A program made the translations under genes and the position numbers. A DNA stretch of 64,000 nt from Caprella mutica (Eukaryota; Arthropoda; Malacostraca; Amphipoda; Caprellidae): NCBI GenBank assembly GCA_947561585.1, contig CANNZV010002530.1, positions 62,001 through 126,000 of the forward strand, given 5' to 3'. Positions 46,991-59,000 of the stretch are shown in pieces; position 1 is the stretch's first letter, and each line of letters starts with the position of its first letter. The notes below the pieces were generated by a model. The model searched no databases and had not been told where the DNA came from. It saw only the letters and a list, made by a program, of their open reading frames with translations.

Positions 46991-48930
46991 CAGTAAGAAG
47001 AGCAATAAAATGAATAATAGTTTGGCCTATTACTATCGACCTCATACAGTAGAATATAAAGACTGAGATTGGGTGAAGACTTGCAGTTTGCATTGAACTT
47101 CAGCATTTGAGGACATGAATGTCAAAAGGTAAGAGTCAATGAAGAGGTAAGAGAGATGTAAAAGATGAGAGAGACTGAAGAGGTGAGAGAATAATAGAAT
47201 ATTGAATATTAATCCACAAATATGTTTTTATTGTTTATGTTATAATGATGGATGGATTATCAAAGGTATTGAATTTTTCACGATTGAACACTTTCTCGTA
47301 TATTTTTGTAAGATATTTGTCATAAATGAATTGGAGACAGTTTACATAAAAATCTTTTGTTGTAGTGAAATAATCATAAATTGATGGAATACATATTTAG
47401 TTCGTTGATGGCACCCATTTGATAGTCAAACTAAATTAGATATTCTTAAATAGGCTAGAATTATCTTCAATTGTCTGATATGACATTAATCGATGAGATA
47501 GCAATCTATTCTAATATTTAAGATTACTATCTAACTCATAATTTCCTGATGTTATTCACGACTTCAAGATAATAGGTTGCTTAGAACAGATCAATGAGGT
47601 CTTTTAAATGAATAATTCCTCATTAAGTCATCTACAGTATAATGTGCTTGCTCACTACGAATCACATCATAACGCTTATTGGCATAAATTTCAACCATCG
47701 TTCCATGTTGTTCAAATATTAGGATGTAGGTTGCCTAAGTTTGGATGCAAGGCTTTAATGGATATAGAAGATAATCACTTTGAATTAGAGGCGTGTAACC
47801 TTCTTGGTTCAACCTCCCCTTGAAACCAGATTTAACTGGTTCAATTGCAAACAACTTCTGGACATCCTATGGCCTATGGCTATGTCATCGGACACATTAT
47901 AGGAGGTATATTAGGACACAAAGTATTTGACGGAAGTGGTTCAATTAGTAAATTTTGTCTAAATAGTCTAAATTTCTCCTTTTGTTGGTTCTTTTCTTGC
48001 ATCTGAAGTCCGTTAATTGAAAATTATATTTGTAGTCTTTATATCATTACATGCCTTTTATTGTGTTTTCAAGATCTGGATTCTCTAAATCTTTTCTACT
48101 TTGTTGATTTTACAGCATCTTCATCTTGTTGTCAACTTCAAACACTTTGTTTTTCTTTCATATGGGAAAGAGGACACGCTTATCCCATTTTTTTCAGTGA
48201 CATAGGTATTGCTTACCAAGCTGAAATACCTTGATGAAATATAACATTCATTACACTTCTTTAAATTTAATCTTTCTGTCTGCTTTAAATTTAAATAAAC
48301 TCTCATTCTATATCTTGTTCATACTCAGACTCGCTTCCTGTCAATTCAGCACATGTCACATCATCGGAAGCATTTGTTATATATTTCTATTTCTCTGAAT
48401 GAAAATTATTCAGGAATCTCTCCAATTATTTATGTTGTGCTAGAAGCTTCTATTACGTATTTATTAATTATTCATTCGCTTACGCATTTATTGAGTATTC
48501 AATGTTTTTAATTCAAACTGAACAGCTTCTGTGGTATAATCTTATTTAACTTTTTTCTGCTTATTCACATCATGACTGCTGTTCATCAGATGGTTCACCA
48601 GGAGGGAAATCAGTCCCAAAGTTTTCTTGCTGTTACTGCTCTTCTCTGGAACACTTTGAGAGATCTAATTCCTTCCATTTTATAAAGTTTGATTACGTTG
48701 CTGAAGGTAATGAGTTGCCATTGCTCATATTTAGTTGACAAAAACTAAGATAAAATTGCCAGTTGATTGGGAACTGTAGTCAAGGTACAGTTGAAAATAT
48801 TAAATCTTCTTCAAATAAAGAAGATTTGAGTGAAATATTTTGGTGCCATAGAGTTATGATAAACAACTCTAGAGAGAGGAGTGTTGCGCGATTGCAGGAC
48901 GCTAAGAAAGACGGTGTTAAACCTTATTTT
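46991..48930. other. Intergenic, no gene seen
   Basis: Short open frames (for example 47608-47823 and 48763-48957) show no family resemblance or splice context. An upstream exon of the receptor gene could lie in this region but I cannot identify one. Confidence 0.35.
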
Positions 48931-49022
48931 GTTTCAGTTATATCATTTCTCCATTAAATTTTGTTTCAGTTATATCATTTCTCCATTAAATTTTGTTTCA
49001 GTTATATCATTTCTCCATTAAA
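48927..49022. repeat. 32-bp tandem repeat, three copies
   Basis: The unit contains TTTTGTTTCAGTTATATCAT+TTCTCCATTAAA and is repeated three times without divergence. Each copy includes a splice-acceptor-like TTTCAG. Confidence 0.93.
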
Positions 49023-50013
49023 CTGACGCTAGATTGCCAGTCACGTGACACAAAAGTAAGGATTTTAGCGTCCCGCAAGACGCGATATTATTTTGGCCAC
49101 TGACTCACCACTTGATCAGTTCTTACTATAAGTATATTGGTAATGTGTTTCACCAATCATCATATGTATATAATATATATTGTATAAGAGCGGCTTCTGT
49201 CTGTCTGTCCATCACACTAAAAACTTAATAATACGCGTGACAAGAAATTGGTAGTATAGCTACGAAATTATACTGGAATCATTTTATTAAATGGTTTAGA
49301 TAAAAAAATTCATTCAGTTGGAAATATTCAAGTAATGTGAAACCAGGGATAATAATCATTACGTAAATTAAACTTTTATCAATGTCCATAAAAATGACAA
49401 TATAAAAATGCCGTAATTTTTGATGGCACTCGTAAACTAGTGAAACATAATAGCAAGATAAATTTTATAGTTCATTAATTATAACAAATTAAATGGTGAT
49501 GGGAGTGGGAAGTAATTTGAAAACAATGATCTACATGGTAGTGGATATTATGTCGTTGGTAATAAATCTACGGAAAATACTCCCAATATTTTAGTACCAT
49601 TTTCACGTCATTCCTAAAACTATCACCTTTATTTGGTGTCAGAGGTACTAATGAAACACAAGAAATAAATAAAAGGAATAATTTCCATACTAATATTTAT
49701 ACCCAAGCTTGCTTAGGTAATTAATAAGCAAAAAAAGTACAACTATGCAAAATCAATATATCTTCCCTTCTGTATATATAGAATATAGATTATACTTTTC
49801 ATTGTTTTTACTGAAAAATATTATCTATATAAAAATCTCTTCAACGAGTTTTTCAAACTGACTTGCGAACTATCACTGTTATTTCTCTAGATATAAGTGT
49901 GATCCATATTAAATGTATAATAAAGCTATTTATAATATTTCCACATCGTTAATGTTACCTAGTTTTCACATAGATGCAATATTTCATGCTTGTAAATGAC
50001 ACTGTTATTGCAG
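49023..50013. other. Upstream flank or intron of the receptor gene
   Basis: No further exon identified. The acceptor of the first recognised receptor exon ends at 50013. Confidence 0.4.
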
Positions 50014-53000
50014 CGCCTCCTCACCCCGTGGTGTCAGTGCCAGCCTCTCCAGCCTCATCACCAGACTGCTGAGGGAGAGCAAGCCACGTCACTTGGTGTT
50101 ATTCAGAGACAGTGAATATATCAGTGAGTTAATTATTTGAAATTGCGATTATATTAAATGAATTCTGAATAAATATAATGGATTGGTTCTAAATCAGTAA
50201 AATTCATCTCGTACAATTACGTAGTCCAGTACAGTTACGCAGTCCCGTACAATTGAATACGTATTAAGATAATTGTATTTCAACGATTTAATTAAATATA
50301 TAACACGTTTTGTCAAACTGCCAGTATTTTTATAAAATGTAACAAATGTACGATATTGCGTAACGGTCAGTATGACGTAATTTATCCCATTTGTCAGATT
50401 ACCTAATTAAGATAAATTTGTTAATATTTTGAAATTTTCAAATATCTATTCATTTTCAATAATTCTGTAGCCTATGGAAATAAACTAAAAATATTAAGTT
50501 AGATACGAATTAATTTACTGATATGAAAATCTGTAGATTAAATTCAAATTTAAACTTAAATTTTTAAATTCACGTTAACTCCTAAATGTGTGAAAATAAA
50601 ATTAGAATCACAATAATATTTCCAATCTAAACACAACTATCTATATAAAATTATTACATCAAAATTTAAAATTAAAATTGACTCAATTGACAGTGTTTGA
50701 CATTTTATAGAAGTTATTATTGTTCCATTATCTTTCGTTTCTCCAATGCAGACACTGACGATTTGTTTCCGTTCTACACTGACTCACTCTCTGTCAGTGT
50801 AGACTCTTGTCATGACTCTACACTGAGCAGTATAGAGTCTCCTCTACCAAGAACTGCAGTGTTAACACTCTGCAATGAGGACAGTCTTGTCAGTGTACTC
50901 AAAAAGGTGGGAGATACTGAACAGAGATTTATAGTGTACTGACCATGGTTTTAGCTATACATGTATTATAATATGCTAGTGAGTTAACCGTCAAAAATTT
51001 TAGGTTATTTTTAATTTATCTGAATTTAAAAAGTGTTCATATTATTTTGTTATACAGAAATTTTCAAAAATATATTCGGATTTAAAAAAAAAATCCAGAT
51101 CCGTTTTTCAGATATCGGTCATCAAATTTTCTCTGGTGCATTTACCCTTTAAAATTTAAGGACTATATTTTTGAAGCACGTTTCCGGATTTCATAAATAA
51201 CATGTTTGGGATACTTTTGAAATCTGATTTCTTTTAACGTCGGACTATTTGTTAATTGTAGATTTTTTGTAATTTCCGATTTTTTTAAATTCCAGATTTT
51301 ATGAAATTCTAGTTTTTCTTAAATTTCAGATTTCTTGATAAATCCAAATTCTTTTGAAATCCCGCATTTTTACTAAATTCCAAATATTTTTGAATTCACA
51401 CATATTTTGAAATTTTGCATATTTTGGACATCCTTTATTTGCGTACCTCGAATTTTTTGTATCTCGTATTTGTTGAATTTCGTATTTTTTGTATCTCGTA
51501 CTTTTTGTATCTCGTACTTTTTGCCTTTCGTATTTTTTGAATATCGTATTTTTTGTATTTCGTTTTTTTATGTCCGGATTTTTTGTTACCCTTACTTTTT
51601 TCTGCTATTGAGATTGCTTTTATCCTCCTAACAATTAATTCAGTCATGTTATTACATCGTATCTTAAATAATAAAGCGTGACATATTTCATGCAGCCTAC
51701 ATACAAAGACACACTGTGATTAGAATAATATGTATATGATATTAAAATATTTATAATTATTTTTCTCTTTATTGTAACTTTTTCTACATAAGTAAGTACA
51801 TAATTTTGATCTCCCCAACTCCCCTCCCCTCTCTCCGTTATCTCCCCCGCCTGTTGGTGCCCAGGTTCGTGACCAGGGGCTCGAGTCTCACCACATCCAA
51901 TGGCTGTCTGTAATTCTCAGACACAGTGAGCCAAGACTGGAAGAGAACCTCAGTGCTGTGCTGAGGAGAGGCACGAAGGTGAGTCTGAAACCAAAGGTGA
52001 GTTTTGCCTTCTTCGAGGTTTGGCGAAATGAAATAATTCCAATGCTTTAGATTGTAGGAAGTATTTCGCATCTGAAAGTAACGAGTGATTACCAGAGTAT
52101 TGCTAATAGATAGTAACTTAATTACCCGATACTCATAGTACTCCGGATGTGATTTTTATCATATGTTTTCTTATTAGCCTAATTTATTGTTCGTGTACTT
52201 CGCCATTAGCCTAAGACTTCAAGGTTAGTGCCAACCTTCTATTACCACAGGTGCCGCACTCAGTGTAAGTGTGTTCTGCGCAATTTACCAATATGCGTTA
52301 CGTGGTTTCTAACCCTTTTAACTCACTAATGCCGAGTGTGCTTTTATACCTACATCGATTAGGTACTACTTTATGTGTATAGAGGTTCATGCCGTTCCCT
52401 GATATGTGTTAAAAAATAGATAAGGCTCTATTTAAAATTATTATGCCCTGAATATTTTTGATCCTATTAAAAGAGAATTTTCATAATAATCTTGTACTAT
52501 GCAGGGTGGCCCACAAAGAAGTGTATCAAAGTTTGATAAAATATAAATATTGTACACGTAAAATCTTAAGCAGTGACTGTGGTATGAATGGATACATGAA
52601 AAAAAAATCAATTTTTAAATTCACTTCAACTCATTTTTAACTATTTACATATACAATATTTATAATAATTCTAAGTTGGGTACACTTTTTTGTGGGTCAC
52701 CCTGTATATGTACTTAGGTATAGAAAGCATATTACACTATACTTTTTTTTTTTACAAAAGAATCACAATTGTGATGAACTAATGTAAACGTACACATGTT
52801 CAGGTAAAATACATTATTTGGAAGGGGACATAAATGTCGCCTTAATTAGGATATAAAGTATTAAATCACCCTGTACTTACCTTATGCAAAGCCTCTAATC
52901 ATAATGGCTGACTAATTTGTGTAAATAATTAATAGTTATTTCTCGCTTATCACGAATAATTAATTGGCTAAATCCTTCGTTATAACAGGCTTTAAATGGT

Positions 53001-56000
53001 GAATAGTATATGACTATTTATTCATTGTCTATTAAGTAATGTTTGCTATTTTTAAAATACATATTAACACGCATGAATACAAAGATAAAACTACTCTATA
53101 TATGTAATTAGCATTTAATTGCAGTAATTTTACTGATGTTGTAGGTTGAATCCTATGATATAAAAGCTCTTGAAGTTTGGATTAAAATTTTCACTAGGGT
53201 AACTTTCGATTTATCGGACGATTTCTCATCTTCGATCATACTTTTTTCCTATATCATCGAAAATGTGAAACCATTCGATAACTCTGTATTATTCAGTATA
53301 AATTGTATCCTAGTTAGAAAAGAACGGATGAATTGTGAAGCATACAATTAATTCGTATTAAATTCTAAATATTTTCAGCTTATACGTCGTAGACACTGCA
53401 GGTTACCTAGTTTCACCTACTCAAATTAATTAGGTTTAAGTAATGCATAAAATTTAAAACTGGACCGGGCTTATTAGGCACTCTAGGCGTTCCAGAGTTA
53501 AGAACGTGAAGCGCACTCTCGAGATTGTGCAATTCGGTAAAATGGGCGGGACATATATACTGACAAATTGATGGATCTTGTCACAGGGGGACGTGCCATT
53601 AGTCCGACGCCCCACTAGTCAGACGCCCCACTAGTACGACGCCCCAATAGACCGACGGCCCCATTAGTCCGACAGTTATATCTTTCTCTGTTATTTTTCG
53701 TTTTTTGTTTTTGATTAAAATAAGAAATATGATTAAATAGGTATACTCAATTAATAACTAATCTAAATAATTAAATAATTTTTCGTTGCTTTCATTTTTT
53801 AAATTTTATATTACTCTTTTATTTTACTTTTTTTCTAATATTAATTAGTATGATGCAATCCCTCATTTGATTTCATCATTTAATGTAGTTTGTTGTATCC
53901 ACTAGTTTGTTGTACTGCACGCTTCATAATTGTTTAATGACCTGGCAGGGGGGTTCGGGGAGCGGAACATATATTTTATGTTATATCAGTAATAAACTAC
54001 AAAAGTGTCAGACTAATGGGGTGTTGGACTACTGGGGCGTCAGACTAATGGGGCGTCAGACTTATTGGGCGTCGGACTAATTGGGCGTCGGACTAATGGG
54101 GCGTCGGACTAGTGGGGCATCGGACTAGTGGGGTGTCGGACTACTGAATAATAACCGTGTCATAGTGATTTTTACTTTAATAGTTTGGTAAAGAAACAAT
54201 CTTCCAGAAATGCACCAGCGACTGTGGTGTACGCTAATGAGTAATTGTACGGTAATACGTATATGTAAGGTAATACGTAACTTAATTTATTAAAGAATAA
54301 ATAGTGATGCTATCAATGAAATAATAGTGATGCTATCAATGAAATAATAGTGATGCTATCAATGAAATAATAGTGATGCTATCAATGAAATAATTCTTTC
54401 GGCTATAGAAACGATACAATCTTACAAAATTTCTTCTACCTTTCCTAAAACCCATCACCACCAATGAAATAATAGTATCTAATTGAAATACACATTGACA
54501 TCAATATGACTGAGGTAATTAATTGGTTAATATTTTCTCGTTTCAGTTTACTCTGGTACAAGAGAGAGAAGATGGCACATTTTCACTCTCCAAGACTAAG
54601 GATAAATTTACCAATGAAATACAGTGAGTTATTTATTAGCATTAATGATTAATAAATAATAATTAGATGTGTTTAACGTCTGTTTTGGAGCCAAATGTCA
54701 AATCACTGATGTCAGAAGGAAATTGAATACAAGTGATTTGAGGGAGCTGGCAGAAAGGGTGGTGACTGCATAAATAAAGTTAATTACTACCAGTGGTCCA
54801 TCAATCAGAGACAATACCCATTGATGCAGAAAATAACGTAAATACTTACCAAGGAATGTGACGAAAAGGGACTCAAAGCTCCGGTGGCTGCACTCACGAA
54901 TGGAAGAGGAAAATAGAGAGGCGATAGTAAATGAAGACTACGAGCCTACCAAACACCTACCAAGACATCACATAACCGTAGCACTATCCTCTAAGACTGG
55001 AAGTGACATTAAAAAAAATAAACATCGTAAAAAGGAAAAATCAACAATCCAAATTACAACAGTTCGATTATGCTCTATTCTTACATCCACCACAAATCAC
55101 CTTCTGGATTGATACCCTGGTGGCTATTAACGGCAATGAAATCAATGAAATCATAGAAATACTAAAGGTACAAACTGTCCAATTCCCCAGTTATATAAAT
55201 ATAACAGAAAATAATTTATACGTAGAGGAAGATTATTGCATAAAGATTTAGAAATATCTTTCGAAACCCATGTATACCTATTTTACATTATTTGAATGTC
55301 TAAATTTCTCCTGTAGATGCCCACGTGTCGATGTAGCTATATAGTGTTTTTTGAAAGCACGATAATTAGATCATGTTATTCAGTTTTTTGAATATATAAA
55401 AAAATAGTAATTAAATTTACAGGTTCGAGTTTCTAGTTGAATGGGAAAAAGCTGTTGGACAAACATCGACCTGGAGACTAAGTGAAAATGTAAGTGCTTG
55501 TTTGTCATTCATTAATTACTTTCGATTATCAGTTAGGTATTGCAAAAATGGCATATTAAGATATTTTTCGAACTAGGTAGACCATAATTAACAACAAACT
55601 ATAATTCATGTATAAAATGAAGTACATGCTTCTTTAACTAGTAGGGTTATTTTTATTTCTCTTTTCTTATTACAAAGTAATGAATTATTATTAAAATACC
55701 ATGGAATTATTTCCACCAGGTGACATTGTTCCCTCCAGCCTCCCTCTACCCAGACTTGGAGGGTCGGAAACTCATCGTTGCCGCCAACGATGACTGGCCA
55801 TTCTTTGGTCAGAAGATGCTACCGAACGGAACCATCGTCGGAACATATGGAATTGATTTGACAGTTGTGAGAACTCTGGCTGAGAGACTAAACTTTCGGT
55901 ACGTTCCACTGCGTGTTTGAGGAAATGTATTCATACACACCGCAGTCACTTTCATTCGGTAACTTTTTTTCAGTTTCGAGGTGAAGAGACCTCCCAAAAG

Positions 56001-59000
56001 ACAGTGGGGCTCAGTATTCCCCAACGGATCAGCTAACGGGCTCCTTGGGATGGTTTCTCGTTGGGAGGCGGACATGGCTATTGATCAAATAACAATAACT
56101 CGTAATGTTCTACGATTTATTGAATATAGATTGCAATTGTAATTAAGAGTTCAATGCTAATTTGATTATTATTCTTCCAGCAATTCGCACAACAGTGTTA
56201 GATTTCACAATACCCCACATGACCGACGTCACAAAGATAATTTCCTTAGCTCCAGCACTCAAGAGTAAAACTCTGGCAATAATCGAACCTTTTTCTCCGA
56301 ATGTGAGTATTGAACATTAAAAGTCATTGGAATTAACAGTGTTAAATCAAATAATAATCAAATGCTCAAATTAACAAGTAAAGCTATTTTGTTTTTAAAT
56401 TAGAATACATTTTCATTTAACTCAATTAAAAAAACCTTACTCGACTTGATAGTTGACGGAATCTCAATTATTTTTCAGAGCAATATAGAATAAGGTATAC
56501 ATGCATATTTAAATCGTGAAAGCGGTCTTCTGCGATTCACACAAAACTCTCAATAAAACGTTTATAATAATAATAAAGAATTCTTTTTACTTGATGTATA
56601 CTGTTTGCTCTTGCATAACTTCAGTCTGTCTAAGAAACAGTTCTGTTGATGCACTCACCATGTTACTCAATTGAAACAGTCAATTTACGTATTCAACATA
56701 TGGAAAGAATTTGACAATGATTCTACCGTAAAAGAGTATCTAATCCAAATGTTTTCATTATCAGCAGCAGTTGTAATTCATTGGCTCAATCCACAATTTA
56801 ATAAGCAAACAGCTTTGGAATAAATATCCCAGACACTCAATAAGGATCATAGTACTTTGCAAACGTGGACCGACAATTGGACCCGCCGAAAATTGGGCCC
56901 CAAGACAATTGGGCCCACGACAATTGTGCCCCGACACGATTATATTATTTACCCATTTTTTCAGAGTTAACTGTATTAACTTAATTAAAGACCCTTGCTA
57001 ATGTAATAACTAGGTTTGTGACAATATGCGTTTTGTATAGAAATATAATCTTGAGCATATTTAAAATAAAGAATATTCCTTACATAAAAAAGTATTCTCG
57101 TTATGAAAAATAAATATTTTTTAATAGAACATATTCTTTTCATGAATAAATACTATTATTCTTTTGAACTACAATAATTTCCTAGTTACTGCAGTGCCTC
57201 TATATAGTGAACTCTTGTGAAGTAAATGAGTTGGGATGTAGAAAATCGAAAACAAGAATGTAGCTATTTTAGATGAAAAAACAATGGAAAATAAAGATGT
57301 AGGTATTTTAGACATGCCGGAATTATTGGGACATAAAAATTGAATTAAAGTTAACGTGAATTATTTTAATGCTATTCAGTGTTCTATATTGAAGAGGTTT
57401 ATGAATTATTATTACAATATGTATTCTCATAATCTCATTTTATCCGAACAACTGTTCAAACAACTGTTCAATGTAACCTATAATTTTTCGCTTATCTTTC
57501 TTCAAACTTAAAGTTGAGTACTTCTGTGTGATGTCAGATTTCACACAGTTAGGTGTTACATCAGGCACGCTCCTCCAGAGTTACAAGTTGAATACTCTCT
57601 TTTGGTGTGGTCGAGTACTATCTTTCTATCTTGCTCTCTTTCTTTTGGTGTGCGCGCGGCCTAAAACACAATACAAAGAGACCTGATATCGTTTGCTATT
57701 TCTACGACACCTAACAAATTCTTAATATGTTCCTCCACCACTTTTTCAGGTGTGGCTATGCTATGTCACAGCCCTCATCTTGGTGAGCGCAGTGACCTTC
57801 CTACTGAACAATGCCTCACAGAGGATGAAGACAAGGGACTCTATTCGTGGTAGAAGAAGACATTCTGCAAACACTCTCAACAAATTCAGAAACAACGCCT
57901 TCAATATATTTAGAGCACAGATGGCACAAGGTGATGAAAAATAAAGAAAGTCCAATGAATCTCATTATATCTGATAAAGCAGGAATTGGATATTTTTTTA
58001 TAGTAATTCAAAGTTAAATAATATGTTATTCCTGAATTATTCAATAGCACCATTCTCAATTTAAAAAATAGGAAATTAGCATTCTTTAAAGTTGTAGAAA
58101 GGAACATTTCTAAGTTCTACAATTCTCTCTTTCAGGTTTTTTCATGCGGAATCTGGCGCTACCAACTCAAACCATGATGGCTTTTTGGCTGCTGTATTGT
58201 CTTAACATAGGCAGTGAGTAAGCAGTGTGTAACATTAATTTTAAAGTTTAAACAGTAAGTAACAATACCTAATCAGTGAGTAACATCAGCTATAATTGCA
58301 GTTAGATTTCGATAAACGTAGATATTTCCTGCAGTTTACTACTCTGGTTTCCTAACTGCCATTCTGACGGTACCAGCCTACGAAAAAGCTATCGATAATC
58401 TAGAAGATGCGTTGGTAGCTACGAAAAATGGCCACATTCTCGGCACCATCGGCAACACTGTGCTCGAAAAACTATTTTCGGTAACGATATTTCAGTGTGA
58501 GATATGATGCAAATATTTGAAATTGTTATCTCAGTAATGTTTCAAATGCATTTAATTTGATGAGAGGAAGTATTGATGAAATTCAATTCCAGGAAGCAGA
58601 ACCTGACACCATTTTCCACCAAATTTACAAGAGCTTCACCTTCAAAGACAGTCTGAATTTCTCCACCCCCTTGCAAGTGATTGATAGGGTGAGTTAGACA
58701 TCTTTATCTTTTTAATTGTTATTGTGCTCTGAATTGTTATCAACAAACAACAAATAAGTATAGCAGTATCGTAGGAAACCTATGCTCATAAAAATAATGC
58801 AGCAGAAGGCTGGATTGAGAATTGAAAAAAATCTCTGAGAGTAATCTTTTTTGAATGTTTAATTGAATAAACATAAGTAGCATACTACAAGTATTGTTTA
58901 ACTTGCAGAAGTAGATAAAATATAAACAAATTAAGAAATATTACTCGAGTTCACCAGTTCTACTTAATATTTTTAGGATTGATGAGGATTCAGACAGAGT

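Noticed and set aside
54858..55251. Two overlapping small frames (including HPPQITFWIDTLVAINGNE) in a receptor intron
   Set aside because: No recognised domain, no splice sites linking them to the receptor; they follow a dispersed repeat and are probably a decayed element.
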